From CAYFSS01 sp964345975 (GTDB lineage Bacteria > Bacillota > Clostridia > Saccharofermentanales > Fastidiosipilaceae), in the NCBI GenBank assembly GCA_964345975.1, contig CAYFSS010000006.1, positions 1 through 64,000 on the forward strand: DNA of 64,000 nucleotides. Reading direction: 5' to 3'. Below the pieces are notes generated by a model, which worked only from the letters and a program-made list of their open reading frames with translations, was not told the origin of the DNA and made no database searches. Shown piece after piece: positions 44,851 to 54,929 of the stretch; within the stretch, counting starts at the first letter, position 1; the number at the start of each line of letters is the position of its first letter. Position numbers and translations under genes: made by a program.

Positions 44851-45918
44851 CTACTCAATCATCTTTACTCTTTGCCTTGCCTCAGCCGCTAGCCCTAACA
44901 TTTCGTCTCTATCGGGAACTGCCGTTAAGCAGCCATACTCTGTCACGGCAATCCCACCCAGGTAAGAGCCATAGAGGCAGGCATCAATCCACTCTGCCTC
45001 CGTGAGGAGCCCGTAGACCAAACCTGCCAGGAAAGCATCTCCTGCGCCCGTTGCATCCACCCGCGGTCCTACATCGATCAGGGGGATTTGATAGATGTGA
45101 CCATCACTGTATGTGAGAGATCCTTCGGCGCCCAGTTTGATGAGGGGATTTTGGAAGTGATGGCTCAATTGCTTGAGACACAAGATGGGGTCTTCTTCGC
45201 CGCAGAGGGTTTGCGCTTCGAGGAGATTGGGCGTGTAGTAATCCGTGATCGCAAAGTAATCGCCGTAGGAGTCAAAGCTAAGGCTCTCGTCGTAGCCCAT
45301 ATCGAGGACAAGCGTCACGCCCGCTTCCTTCAAACGTCGGTAGAGCTTGAGGTAACCGGGTTGCATGAGCACGACCGAGCAATCCTTGAGCATCTCATAC
45401 GCTGCATCCTCCATCGCCTGATCGAGCGGAACGCCGACCGGATCCGGATGGGAGGTAAAGGAGACGAAGCTTCTATCGTTGGGAGTGACCATAGCCGCTG
45501 AAATATTCACCGGGATCCCGTCGCCTTTGTAGAGATTGAGATACGTGAGGGAGGCCTTTTCCTGCCACTGTTCCCCAATCTGCGAGAAACGATCTTTGCC
45601 GAAGAAGGTGACAAAGCGACCATCGCCGCCTAAGCGCCGGATGTTTTGGAGGGTTGCACCGACGCCACCCCCGGGCATGAGGTGAAAGGATTCGGAATAC
45701 AGTTCCTCGCCTTCTTCGGGAAGACGCGGTAAGCCTCCGAAGATTAGGTCGATGTTGACGCGGGCTATCCCTCCGGCAACGTTCTTATGAGCTTCACATC
45801 CATGAGCGTCTTTTGTGCTCGTATTTGCACTTGTGTCCGTGTTTGCACTCGTGTTTGTATTTGCACTCGTGTCCGTGTCCGAACTCATGTTCATACTTGA
45901 ACTCGCACTTATATTCAT
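44851..45918 (-). CDS. PfkB-family carbohydrate kinase with repeat N-terminus
   Basis: A 355-residue ribokinase-fold kinase. The core begins about residue 48 (GGIARVNIDLIFGGLP), with GGGVGATLQNIRRLGG and the signature DATGAGDAF near 288-296 (Asp is the catalytic base). The first ~45 residues are low complexity, built from SAN/TNTS/TDTS repeats over a DNA tandem repeat. ATG 45918 overlaps the GH4 stop (ATGA), so the odd N-terminus is probably translated. Last gene of the LacI-PIG-L-GH4 operon; it would phosphorylate the released sugar or the imported glycoside. Confidence 0.85.
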   Translation of the reverse strand: MNISASSSMNMSSDTDTSANTNTSANTDTSANTSTKDAHGCEAHKNVAGGIARVNIDLIFGGLPRLPEEGEELYSESFHLMPGGGVGATLQNIRRLGGDGRFVTFFGKDRFSQIGEQWQEKASLTYLNLYKGDGIPVNISAAMVTPNDRSFVSFTSHPDPVGVPLDQAMEDAAYEMLKDCSVVLMQPGYLKLYRRLKEAGVTLVLDMGYDESLSFDSYGDYFAITDYYTPNLLEAQTLCGEEDPILCLKQLSHHFQNPLIKLGAEGSLTYSDGHIYQIPLIDVGPRVDATGAGDAFLAGLVYGLLTEAEWIDACLYGSYLGGIAVTEYGCLTAVPDRDEMLGLAAEARQRVKMIE

Positions 45919-47276
45919 ACAAGCTCCTCCAAGTATTTCTCATTCAAGCGGAAGAAGTCTTCAGCCAAAGAACGCCCCAAGCTATAGGACTGGATCAAGG
46001 GGTGCATTTGAAGCGCATCGGCAGCCATATCAAGTGAAGTCATTTCAATCGCACGGCAAGCTTGGCGCTCATAGGATTTCATCGCATAGATAAGGGCCTC
46101 CGCCGGAGCAGGAAGGGCAGGCGCCTTATCCGGTATGACCCCGGAACTTGAAACCATAAGGCTCTGCTCGATGACATCATCGTCCTCAAGGTAGGAAATC
46201 GCTCCGTTGTTCGGGAGGTTCATGATCATGCGGCCGCCTTGGAGAGAATTCTCAAGGCGAATGAAGCCAAGGGCTACCCCGGCATATCCCCCCGGATCGG
46301 GAGCGTAGAGATCAAAGGACCATTTCTTCTTGCGCGCCTTCCCTGTTTCAGAGGCCATATAGGAGTCTTCACGCATCCCATAATAATGCTCGAAGAGTGC
46401 AAGCGATTCGTCGAACGTAGGATTCTTGATCTGCTCGAAAGCCCGCATCATTTCCGTATTGATGCGAAGAATTTGCTGTCCCCTGGTTTCCTTAGCGCGC
46501 TGAATATTCCCCAGCGCAATCTCCCTATAGTAGTAATAATAGAGATATTCATTGAAAAGCATCCCATAACGTTCTACCAGTTCACGGTCAAAGAACTGCA
46601 TGTCCGTTTCAACATAGAGTCTGGGATCTTGGATGAGCTCCGCTGTGATGTCCTTGTCATCCAAGTAGACTTCAGGGAACCAGGAAAGATGATTGAGTCC
46701 CACGGCACGAGCCGACACTCTATCTCCCGCAACTCCCAGCATACGGGCAATTTGTTGGAGTAAGCTGGTTGGAGCATCACAGATCCCATACGTGAAGTCA
46801 TAGCCCAGGTCACGCAAGCCCTGGGAAACGAGCCCCGCCGGATTGGTGAAGTTGAAGACCTTCACGTCAGCCTTGGCATGTTGCTTGATGAGCTCACAAT
46901 ACTTTGCCAGCGCCGGCAAAGATCGCATCGCAAAAGACAGAGCCCCCGCACCCGTAGTTTCCTGAGCCAAGACACCATGTTTCAGGCAGATCTTCTCATC
47001 TTCCACGCGCATGGCATCGCCACCGACACGGATCGTTGTGATGACGTAATCAGCGTCCCTCACCGCCCGGATCGGGTCACTCGTTAAACTGAACTTCAAC
47101 TCCGGTGCCAGATGCTTAGCCCCTTCCAAGGCCAGGTGTCCGAAGTACTCCAACTTCTGTTCATCGTTATCCATCAGGACAATTTCTGTGAGTCCTGAGG
47201 CTTCCGCTTCCATCGCTAAACTCTTGGCTAGGAAGAGCGAACGCACACCTCCCCCGCCGATGACCGTTAACTTCAT
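45915..47276 (-). CDS. GH4-family NAD/Mn-dependent glycosidase (6-phospho-beta-glucosidase-like)
   Basis: A 453-residue cytoplasmic GH4 enzyme, which cleaves glycosides by an NAD-driven redox mechanism. The nucleotide motif GGGGVRS is at 7-13. NFTNPAG at 142-148 is the conserved substrate Asn region. Cys166 (GICDAP) and His196 (GLNHLSW) are the metal ligands. The sequence is closest to the 6-phospho-beta-glucosidase branch, yet its neighbours are an ABC importer and a PfkB kinase, not a PTS. Translation couples to the kinase through an ATGA overlap. Confidence 0.88.
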   Translation of the reverse strand: MKLTVIGGGGVRSLFLAKSLAMEAEASGLTEIVLMDNDEQKLEYFGHLALEGAKHLAPELKFSLTSDPIRAVRDADYVITTIRVGGDAMRVEDEKICLKHGVLAQETTGAGALSFAMRSLPALAKYCELIKQHAKADVKVFNFTNPAGLVSQGLRDLGYDFTYGICDAPTSLLQQIARMLGVAGDRVSARAVGLNHLSWFPEVYLDDKDITAELIQDPRLYVETDMQFFDRELVERYGMLFNEYLYYYYYREIALGNIQRAKETRGQQILRINTEMMRAFEQIKNPTFDESLALFEHYYGMREDSYMASETGKARKKKWSFDLYAPDPGGYAGVALGFIRLENSLQGGRMIMNLPNNGAISYLEDDDVIEQSLMVSSSGVIPDKAPALPAPAEALIYAMKSYERQACRAIEMTSLDMAADALQMHPLIQSYSLGRSLAEDFFRLNEKYLEELV

Positions 47277-47439
47277 GTTTAACTCCCATTCTCTATCTGT
47301 AACGTTCTAAGTAAATTGCAGCTGGCTTTTGTGTGTCAATAGGCTTGACATCAAGCTGCCTACTTTCAGGAAATATAATACAAGAGAGCTTATTATCTCA
47401 AAAAGCCCCCCGATCTTCCCCTACGTTTTCAGACATAAG

Positions 47440-47468
47440 CGCAGATGGAGACTCTCCCCACCTGCGCC
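47440..47468 (-). terminator. Stem-loop between binding protein and GH4 genes
   Basis: Arms GCGCAG and CTGCGC with inner GGAGA/TCTCC pairing; no strong U-tract. It lies just beyond the binding-protein stop. Confidence 0.5.
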
Positions 47469-47498
47469 CAAGTTTACTTCAAATTCCTAAGAATCAAA

Positions 47499-48794
47499 CT
47501 ACTCGTTCTTCATCGCTTCCGTCGTCAAGATCTCAGCCATTTCCTCAGGTGTGATCTCTTCTTGAGCGAGGCGAGGGAACTCTTGACTCACGACGTCCAA
47601 GAGATTCGGATACATCGTAGCCTGGAGGTTCGCTGAATTGAATTCAGCTTCCGGTAAGAGTGCAATAAATTCCGCTAAGAGCGGGAAGGATTCTTTTGCT
47701 GCTTCGGTGATCTCAACTGAAGCACCTGCCGGGATCATGCCCTGCATTTCAAGAGCGATGGTCTGAGACTCAGCCGAGGTGAAGAAGCGGACCATTTCAA
47801 TCGCAGCTTCCTCAAGGCGAGGATCATCTTGCTTGGTCACAAACATACCTTGGATTGGCTCGTTGTAAACAAAATTCTCGGGATAAAGTGCGACGCCGAC
47901 CTTATCAGCAAAACCTTCAGGGGCAAAAGACTCATCGGAGAAGTCGTTGATCATCCAAGGGCCGTTTGCCATCATGGCAACCTGACCGTTGATGAAGTTA
48001 TTCGCTGCGTTCTCATATTTGCCGCCAACAGCATCGACAGTAGAGTAATTGACGAACATTTTCTGGATATTGGTAAGACCATCGATGAACTCGGGGAACT
48101 GATAGTCGTTCGGCATCATGACTTGCATCCACTCATAGGCTTCTTCACTCGCCGACCCGACCATCGCGCCAAGCCAGAGACTGGTTACCCAGGCACTGTC
48201 CGCTGTATCCATAGCAAACGGTTGGACACCGTGTTCTACTAAGATATCTGCTTGCTCCCAAAGTTCATCCCAGGTTTTAGCAGGACCTTCGATGCCGGCT
48301 TCTTTAAAGATTTCCTTATTGTAGAAGTAGCCGATGACATTACCTTCCGAGGAACTGGCATAGATCTTGCCGTCACGGGAGTTGACGTTCATGGATGCAT
48401 CATTGTAGAGCGCTTGCCAATCAGGATCTGCTTCGACGTGCTCGGTGAGGTCGACGACCAGGTCGCGATCCAGCGCCGGATCTAAGAGGTTATAACCGCC
48501 ACCATAAACGACCGGTGGGAGGTCATCTTGGCTGAGCATATGCTGCATTTTCTCGATGTAGTTCTGGTCGCCGGGAATTTCCTCGACGACGATTTCATAC
48601 TTTCCTGCGTATTCTTCGTTGAAACGTTCTACGTTACGGGCAAGGACCGGAGCTGCAGTGTTTACACCAACCTGGAAGGATGGGAAATTGATGACGACGA
48701 CGTCTTCTTCTGCAACGACCGGGGCGAGCGGTGCATAGAGGGCCAGGACAAGGCCAAGCACCACAGCAAGGGCTAAGATCATTCTCTTACGCAT
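47499..48794 (-). CDS. Extracellular sugar-binding protein (CUT1) without lipobox
   Basis: A 431-residue binding protein of the LacI/PIG-L/GH4 operon. Signal peptide MRKRMILALAVVLGLVLALY ends near PVVA before EEDVV; no lipobox. The core includes DLPPVVYGGGYNLLDP and GQVAMMANGPWMINDF, a motif seen in CUT1 disaccharide-binding proteins. It is placed after the PIG-L gene rather than next to the permeases. Substrate unknown; probably a (N-acylated) glycoside. Confidence 0.87.
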   Translation of the reverse strand: MRKRMILALAVVLGLVLALYAPLAPVVAEEDVVVINFPSFQVGVNTAAPVLARNVERFNEEYAGKYEIVVEEIPGDQNYIEKMQHMLSQDDLPPVVYGGGYNLLDPALDRDLVVDLTEHVEADPDWQALYNDASMNVNSRDGKIYASSSEGNVIGYFYNKEIFKEAGIEGPAKTWDELWEQADILVEHGVQPFAMDTADSAWVTSLWLGAMVGSASEEAYEWMQVMMPNDYQFPEFIDGLTNIQKMFVNYSTVDAVGGKYENAANNFINGQVAMMANGPWMINDFSDESFAPEGFADKVGVALYPENFVYNEPIQGMFVTKQDDPRLEEAAIEMVRFFTSAESQTIALEMQGMIPAGASVEITEAAKESFPLLAEFIALLPEAEFNSANLQATMYPNLLDVVSQEFPRLAQEEITPEEMAEILTTEAMKNE

Positions 48795-48836
48795 AGTTTT
48801 TCTCCTTTGGATTACTCACAAATTCCTACTCTATAT

Positions 48837-48871
48837 GCTCCCCGAGCCCGATCGAATCAAGCTCGGGGAGC
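48837..48871 (-). terminator. Stem-loop between PIG-L and binding-protein genes
   Basis: Perfect 11-bp arms GCTCCCCGAGC and GCTCGGGGAGC around 13 bases; no U-tract on the minus strand, so more likely a processing or stability element. Confidence 0.5.
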
Positions 48872-48900
48872 GGTTTCCACTTGTCTTTGTCATCAGCGGA

Positions 48901-48984
48901 TCTGTCTGCCATCAGTCGGCTAGTCTGTCCGTTCGTCTGCAATCAGTCGGCTAGCCTGTCAGCCAGCCTGTCGGCCACCCTGTA
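48901..48984. repeat. Degenerate short repeats between PIG-L and binding-protein genes
   Basis: Two near-identical 20-bp units (ATCAGTCGGCTAG then T/CCTGTC) at 48911 and 48942, followed by decayed CAGCCTGTC and CACCCTGT units. No coding signal. Confidence 0.6.
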
Positions 48985-49041
48985 ATCCGTCACTCAATCA
49001 GAACGGAGGCGGATACGATGCGAGCCACTTAGATAATGTGA

Positions 49042-51981
49042 TTACTCACCACTGTCATAACTCATGCTGATGAGGTTTGCATAGAGAACATAGGCACCGG
49101 GGACGAGCATATCGAGTTGCTTATCCCAGACCACAGCACTGTAGGTGAAGGATCCACCGTTCTCCATCGGGTAATAAAGGATGGCAGGTCGCATGGTACT
49201 CTCAGGATCCTGAGCTCGGAAGAGGACGGTATACCCTAACTCTTCCATGGCCTCAACTTGGCCATCTTCATTGGATCCCGGCGTCCATTCGGTGCGCTGC
49301 TGGATCCATCCGTCAAAGATGGTACTCTCAGAAATCCCTTCCTCATTCATCTCAAGATCAATCTCATTGATCCCGGCATAAAGAGGATTATCGAGAGCAT
49401 CTGCATCGATGAACACATCGCTTTCCTCATGGTTGATATTGGTCGTCCCAAGCTCGAACGGCATGGGCGCTAACGGCATGACGCCTTCAGCATTACGCCA
49501 GTTCTGGTAGTGCAGGACCAAGTTTCCACCGTTATTAGCAAAATCCAAGAGATTGCGCATCGAGCTGCGGAGTGCAGCATGGATCGGGCTCTGGTCTGCC
49601 AAGGCAGTCTTCCCGACGATGATCGTGTCATAGTTTTCTGCCAATCTTGCACCTGAAGCGGCAATATCATTTTCCGTCATGATGGTGACGTTCTTCTGAG
49701 CATTTGCCGGATCACGATACATGCCACGGATATAGTCGACGACGAAGTCATCACTGCCACCCGGAATAAAACCGATGCGTAAGTCATCCGAGGCAATAGA
49801 GTAATCTTGCACCGTTAAATTCTGCACCGCTTCTTCATAGAAGTTGATACGGTCGACATGTTCATACTCAATCGGCAAGAAGCCTTCTTCAAAGACCGTG
49901 CCATCTTCCGTTGTCACAGAAACCTGAACTCTCAAACTCTGATCCACGAAACTTGCCGGAATAGTGCCTTCCAGGGTGACCAGCTGGGTTTGTCCTTCAC
50001 TTTCCAACGTCACCTCAGTAGACGTAAACTCCAACCCTTCAATCTCTGTGTCAGGCGTAGCTTGAACGGACAGCGTCCCGAGCGGCTCCGAAGACTCATT
50101 CCGAACTAAGACATGGAGTTCACTTTGAAGATCATCCTCTGCCGCTTGGAGCATCAAGGAAGCATTTTGAACTAAGACAGAGACTTTCGGCACGAGGCGC
50201 AAGACAGGCTCGACCTCATAAGGCACAGAGACTTCACCAAGTTGCAAGGTGAACGTGGCACTGAGCGGAGCCGGGGCAAACGGATGCATTGGATCCGTCG
50301 TCAAACCAAAGTTCATCTGATCCTCCGTCGCCAAGACAGCAAGGATTTCATCTAAGACTTCGTTCGGCTCTTGGGATTCACTCTCGATCGGGACGACACC
50401 GCCCTCGATGGAGCCGTACGGATAATACGGATTCACATAGGCTTCGTTATAAGGTGCGTTAAATGGTCCTGTATAGTCCATATCCTCCGCACTTGCGCTT
50501 ACGCTATACTTGGCGAGGATGCCGGTCTGACGATCTGCAACCTGAAGCGGGCTTGGGTTCATTGCAGTGGCCTGGTCCGCTTCTTCATCGCTCACAACAA
50601 GATCTGCGCTCCAACCGTCACGTAAATGAAGTTCTAAGCCATCGATCAAAGTTTCCGGGGCAACGAGACCTTCCGGATCATTTCGCAATTGAATACGAGC
50701 ATCGAGCTCAAAGGTCTGGCCCGGATTGACATCATGATCGGAAGGGCGAAGCTCAAGATCCAGACCAAGGCTCATTCCCAAGACACGCCGGACACGACCG
50801 CGGACTTGTTCCAAGGCTACTTCTACCAAAGCATCTTCCCCATCGACATCGAGTAAGCCATAGAGTTCTGCTAAGTCATTGGCACTTAAGTGAGGCTTGC
50901 GGACATCGAAGTTCTCACGGATCTTAGCAACTAATTCTGCCGCAGACGCTGCATTTTCAAAACTCAGTTCGCCAACGGTCAAAGCATCGTTCAAACCGCC
51001 AAAGAGGGTCGTTGCAACACCTTCTGTCTCAAGATTAAGCTCCGGGGCAATCGTCTTCAACATGAAGCCTTGCTGCTCACTACCCTTACCGGGCTCACGG
51101 ATCATCTTCTGAGACTTGTGCATATTGCGGGCTACAGCGCCCCACTCACCGTAGGACATCCCGAGGCGCACATCGTATTCGCCCAGTTCAAGGACCACGT
51201 CAGCCTTGCCCGGATCTTGCGATGATTCCGGTCCGATATAGCCTGCATCTTCCGTCAAACGATCGAGCTGCCAAGCGGCATAAGGAGGCGTAAAGAGCTT
51301 CGCGGCTTGATGCGCAGCCAAAGCTTCGCCGTCGCTTCCGGTAATGACATAGTCTTCATCGGCAGCTACAGACATGGCTACAACAGTCGCAAAACCGGCA
51401 GCAGTATGTTGCCCGTGATCATAGCCGGGAGCACGATGGCTCGTAAGGATGAGCTGCGGACGAACTTCGCGGATCACACGAGCAATTTCATACACCAGCA
51501 TATCGCGGTGCCAGAGACCTTCTGTCCCTGTTTCACGATCCCCCAAGAGCGACTCATTCAAGGAAACCGAGTAACCGAAGTCATAGGTATTACCATAGGC
51601 TTGATGCGCCTGGTCGAAAATTCTGGTCGAACGGGATTCTTCTGCACGGAGAGCACCCAGTGCAGGACCAAACTCGGAACCGATGGCATTCTCTCCACCT
51701 TCACCCCAGTTTAGAGTCTGCAAGACAACGTCTGCCCCTTCCTTCCGAGCGAGGTAGACCAGCGTACTGTTCCACTCATCATCCGGATGAGCACCCACAT
51801 AGAGGATGCGTTTCGTACTGTCCAGCTTATCGATCTCATTGATGAGATCGCTGAGACCCAACTCCGTCGCATAACGCAGTTCATAGGTCTTTGCTTCAAG
51901 AACGGTCGGGATCGAGAAACTTAGGCCAAGCATGATCAAGGCCACAAGCAGCGCAAAGATCCCTTGTCTTTTCCTTTTCAT
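49042..51981 (-). CDS. Large secreted PIG-L/LmbE-family deacetylase with C-terminal glutamine-amidotransferase-like domain
   Basis: A 979-residue exported protein. Signal peptide MKRKRQGIFALLVALIMLG, cleavage near VLEA. The LmbE/PIG-L zinc domain covers about 57-250: AHPDDE at 64-69 (His65, Asp68) and the third ligand His192 in DHGQH. The middle is beta-rich, Ig/NEW3-like. The C-terminal ~200 residues resemble class I amidotransferase-like flavodoxin folds (IGFIPGGSDDF, YDTIIVGKTAL) as in other large PIG-L proteins. PIG-L enzymes remove N-acetyl groups from amino sugars. Position in a sugar-import operon suggests extracellular deacetylation of the imported glycoside; the substrate is unknown. 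Confidence 0.85.
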   Translation of the reverse strand: MKRKRQGIFALLVALIMLGLSFSIPTVLEAKTYELRYATELGLSDLINEIDKLDSTKRILYVGAHPDDEWNSTLVYLARKEGADVVLQTLNWGEGGENAIGSEFGPALGALRAEESRSTRIFDQAHQAYGNTYDFGYSVSLNESLLGDRETGTEGLWHRDMLVYEIARVIREVRPQLILTSHRAPGYDHGQHTAAGFATVVAMSVAADEDYVITGSDGEALAAHQAAKLFTPPYAAWQLDRLTEDAGYIGPESSQDPGKADVVLELGEYDVRLGMSYGEWGAVARNMHKSQKMIREPGKGSEQQGFMLKTIAPELNLETEGVATTLFGGLNDALTVGELSFENAASAAELVAKIRENFDVRKPHLSANDLAELYGLLDVDGEDALVEVALEQVRGRVRRVLGMSLGLDLELRPSDHDVNPGQTFELDARIQLRNDPEGLVAPETLIDGLELHLRDGWSADLVVSDEEADQATAMNPSPLQVADRQTGILAKYSVSASAEDMDYTGPFNAPYNEAYVNPYYPYGSIEGGVVPIESESQEPNEVLDEILAVLATEDQMNFGLTTDPMHPFAPAPLSATFTLQLGEVSVPYEVEPVLRLVPKVSVLVQNASLMLQAAEDDLQSELHVLVRNESSEPLGTLSVQATPDTEIEGLEFTSTEVTLESEGQTQLVTLEGTIPASFVDQSLRVQVSVTTEDGTVFEEGFLPIEYEHVDRINFYEEAVQNLTVQDYSIASDDLRIGFIPGGSDDFVVDYIRGMYRDPANAQKNVTIMTENDIAASGARLAENYDTIIVGKTALADQSPIHAALRSSMRNLLDFANNGGNLVLHYQNWRNAEGVMPLAPMPFELGTTNINHEESDVFIDADALDNPLYAGINEIDLEMNEEGISESTIFDGWIQQRTEWTPGSNEDGQVEAMEELGYTVLFRAQDPESTMRPAILYYPMENGGSFTYSAVVWDKQLDMLVPGAYVLYANLISMSYDSGE

Positions 51982-52108
51982 CTACATTGCTATCCTTTCA
52001 TTTTGTTAGATTCATTGATTTTTCTTATGAGACTCTTATTAGAGTCCGGCCATACTTCTACCAAAAAGCCCCTCACCTTTCTTCAAGACCCTGTGTACCC
52101 CTCCCTTC

Positions 52109-52963
52109 CTAACCTTTGGTGGCACCTGCCGTCATTGACGTCACAACCTGTTCTTGGAAGATCGCAAACACGATGATGCTCGGGATAACTGCAATAGTGA
52201 TCGCTGCAAAGAGAGCCGTGTAATTAAAACTGAACTGCGACGTGAAATAATTCAGCGAGAGAGGCAAGGTCCTCACACGCGGCGAACTGGTCAAGATCAA
52301 GGCAAACGTAAACTCATTCCAGTTATTCAAGAAGGCCAAGACGGCAGCACTGCTAACACCGGCCTTAGCCGCCGGCAAGATAATCGTAAATGCCGTCCGT
52401 AAGAATCCCGCTCCGTCCACATAGGCTGCATCTTCCAAACTCTGTGGAATTCCCTGGAACGCCGTGCGCAAGATCATGAGCGACATCGGCAGATTCAAGG
52501 CCGCATAGACCAAGATCAAGCCCGTGAAACTATCCGTAAGCTTCAAACTCGTGAGCAAGGCATAGACCGGCTGGATGAGCGCCGTCATCGGGATGACCAT
52601 CGACGTCATGAGGAGGGTAAAGAGGACGTCACGAAACTTAAACCTCAAGCGCGCAAAGATATAAGCTGCCAAGCCCGCAACTAAGAGGTTGAAGAACGTT
52701 GCGACGACAGAAACAAAGATGCTGTTATAGAAGTAATTGAGGATCGGCGAAATCGCCAGCGCCTGTTCATACCCTGTAAAAGCAAACGACGTCGGGAGGC
52801 TGATCCCACTATTCAAGATCTCGGCATTCGTCTTAAACGAGGACATGATGACCCAAAGGATAGGGAAGAGCGAGATGAGCACCGTGACCAGGATAAAGAA
52901 GAAACGGAAAATCTTCAGAGGCAATTGGGTTGGGGGCTTTTGAGTATTAATGCGTACGGTCAT
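52109..52963 (-). CDS. MalG-type sugar ABC transporter permease
   Basis: Membrane subunit, 284 residues, six hydrophobic segments. The EAA loop reads IPQSLEDAAYVDGAGFLRTA, followed by ILPAAKAG. It begins 9 bases after the partner permease stop. Its N-terminal codons (INTQKPPTQ) are written over a copy of the dispersed GGTTGGGGCTTTTG-like motif. Confidence 0.87.
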   Translation of the reverse strand: MTVRINTQKPPTQLPLKIFRFFFILVTVLISLFPILWVIMSSFKTNAEILNSGISLPTSFAFTGYEQALAISPILNYFYNSIFVSVVATFFNLLVAGLAAYIFARLRFKFRDVLFTLLMTSMVIPMTALIQPVYALLTSLKLTDSFTGLILVYAALNLPMSLMILRTAFQGIPQSLEDAAYVDGAGFLRTAFTIILPAAKAGVSSAAVLAFLNNWNEFTFALILTSSPRVRTLPLSLNYFTSQFSFNYTALFAAITIAVIPSIIVFAIFQEQVVTSMTAGATKG

Positions 52964-52972
52964 GACTACCCC

Positions 52973-53851
52973 CTAGAAATCATCTTCATTCATGCGGAAG
53001 ACCCGCTGAATGAGAACCATGCAAATAATGCCGAGCCCGATGATAAGCACCCCGATACTATTCGCGTAGCCGTAGTTATTCTCTCGAATCATTGTCTGGT
53101 AAAGGAGCAGCGCGAGATTCGTCGTGCGACGACCCGGCCCACCCAGTGTCGTGATAAAGATAATGTCAAAGAGCTGGAGCATATACGTCGCCGCCATAAT
53201 GACCGTCGTCCCAATCATCTTGCGCACGAGGGGGAGTACAACGAAGAAATCAAGCTTAAGCCCCGAGGCACCATCAACCCTCGCCGCCTCAATCACTTCC
53301 GGATCAAGACTCAAGATCTCACCCAGCACAAGCGTCGTTGTATAGCCTGCGAAGATCGTCCAAATCGCGGTCACCGAGGGGAAGGCCGTAGAGCTATTAA
53401 AAAGCCAATTGTGCTGCAGTTCTTCCAGACCCACCCATCGCAAAACACTATTGAGCACACCGTAACTTGGGTTATAAATATTCAAGAATATCGTCGCCAT
53501 CGCCGCATTCGAAATGATGTTGGGGATCATGTAGGAGACACGCACCCCCTTCCATCCAAACGGCTTGCGATAGAGCACGAGCGCCACTGCTAAGCCGAAA
53601 CTGATGTGGAGGGTACAGTGGAGCAAGATCCAAATGATGGTATTGGATATCGCCTGGTGAAAGTTCTTATCCGCAAACAACTGCTGATAATTTGCCGTCC
53701 CCGAAAACTCAAACCGCTGCGGAAACGCTCTGTAATCAAAGAACGACGTAACCGTCACCGTCACGAGCGGCACAACATAGATCAAGGCAAAGAGAAAAAC
53801 CGCCGGCGCCAGAAACAAAACAATCCATGGCAACTGCCTCTTCTTCATCAT
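52973..53851 (-). CDS. MalF-type sugar ABC transporter permease
   Basis: Partner permease, 292 residues from ATG 53851. The start overlaps the LacI stop, has GGGAGGTT upstream, and opens MMKKRQLPWIVLFLAPAVF. The EAA loop reads DPEVIEAARVDGASGLKLDF, then VLPLVRK. With the MalG partner and the binding protein at 47499 it forms a CUT1 importer lacking its own ATPase. Confidence 0.87.
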   Translation of the reverse strand: MMKKRQLPWIVLFLAPAVFLFALIYVVPLVTVTVTSFFDYRAFPQRFEFSGTANYQQLFADKNFHQAISNTIIWILLHCTLHISFGLAVALVLYRKPFGWKGVRVSYMIPNIISNAAMATIFLNIYNPSYGVLNSVLRWVGLEELQHNWLFNSSTAFPSVTAIWTIFAGYTTTLVLGEILSLDPEVIEAARVDGASGLKLDFFVVLPLVRKMIGTTVIMAATYMLQLFDIIFITTLGGPGRRTTNLALLLYQTMIRENNYGYANSIGVLIIGLGIICMVLIQRVFRMNEDDF

Positions 53852-54873
53852 AGAGCAACCTCCCTCTTCTTGGGCTTGGCCTGTGCGCTCTCCCCTTCGA
53901 CCAAACAATGGGGCAGGAGAATCAATGGACCCTCCATCGTCCCTTCATCGATGAGACGAATGAGCTCCTCCGTCGCCGCCCTCCCAATCTGATCAATCGG
54001 CTGCCGCATCGTCGTGAGACGAGGCGTCACATACTGTCCCAGCTCGATATCATCAAAGCCACAGATCGCATAATCACCGGGAATGTCATAGCCCTCTTGC
54101 TTGAGGTACATCATGGCCCCGATCGCCATCTCATCCCCCACAAAGAAGATCGCCGTCGGCTGCTCCTGCAACGCAAGCATCTCCTTCATAACCCGGCGAC
54201 TGGCTTCCGCTGTAACCTCACCATAAAAAATCCACGCCGGATTCGGCTCTATTCCCGCAAGCTCCAAAGCTCTCAGATAGCCTCGTTTTCTCAATTCACC
54301 GCTTGAATACGAATGCGAGAACACTCCCGCAATCTTCGTGTGACCCAATTCGATAAGATGGCTCACGGCATCTTGCGCCGCCTGCACATCATCGACCGTC
54401 ACCGTCGGAAACGGATCTCCTTCAACACGTACTGTCGCCATAACCAAGGGAACACGGATGACTTCCTTCAGTTTCTCCATCTCCTCCACCGTATTCTCAT
54501 GCTGAAGGATCAGGCCATCGACTCGCCGATCCTGGAGGAGCAGAATTCGCTCTACCTCTTCTTCGTAGTTTCCACGGATATTCGCGATGATGACGGTGTA
54601 ATGGTGTTCGGATGCAGTTTCTTCAATTTGTGAAATGAGCTCTGAGTGGAAATTGCCTGAAACATGAGGCGTAATGACCGCAAGCAAACGCGTTTCCTGG
54701 ATACTGAGACTTCTTGCGATTTCATTCGGGCGATAATTGTATTTCTCTATCACCTCTTCGACGCGTAATCGAAGGGTATCACTCACCGGCTTACTCTTAT
54801 TGAGGACACGTGAGACGGTGGAGACTGAAACTCCCGCTTCATGGGCAATGTCTTGGATACTCATCTGCTTCAT
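53848..54873 (-). CDS. LacI-family transcriptional regulator
   Basis: A 341-residue repressor. The helix-turn-helix (SIQDIAHEAGVSVSTVSRVL, residues 5-24) and hinge (RPNEIARSLS) are followed by a periplasmic-binding-like ligand domain. It is the first gene of the operon and its stop overlaps the permease start, so it is co-produced with the system it presumably controls. A 14-bp LacI-type palindrome lies 57 bases upstream, implying autoregulation of the whole operon. Confidence 0.93.
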   Translation of the reverse strand: MKQMSIQDIAHEAGVSVSTVSRVLNKSKPVSDTLRLRVEEVIEKYNYRPNEIARSLSIQETRLLAVITPHVSGNFHSELISQIEETASEHHYTVIIANIRGNYEEEVERILLLQDRRVDGLILQHENTVEEMEKLKEVIRVPLVMATVRVEGDPFPTVTVDDVQAAQDAVSHLIELGHTKIAGVFSHSYSSGELRKRGYLRALELAGIEPNPAWIFYGEVTAEASRRVMKEMLALQEQPTAIFFVGDEMAIGAMMYLKQEGYDIPGDYAICGFDDIELGQYVTPRLTTMRQPIDQIGRAATEELIRLIDEGTMEGPLILLPHCLVEGESAQAKPKKREVAL

Positions 54874-54929
54874 GACGGCTCATTTCTTTCATGGATAAAT
54901 ATAATTTTCTTCTTGACAAAAGGATCTCA

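Noticed and set aside
52925..53593. Long plus-strand open frame of 222 codons
   Set aside because: Fully antisense to two well-supported permease genes; composition very rich in His/Arg, typical of a shadow frame.
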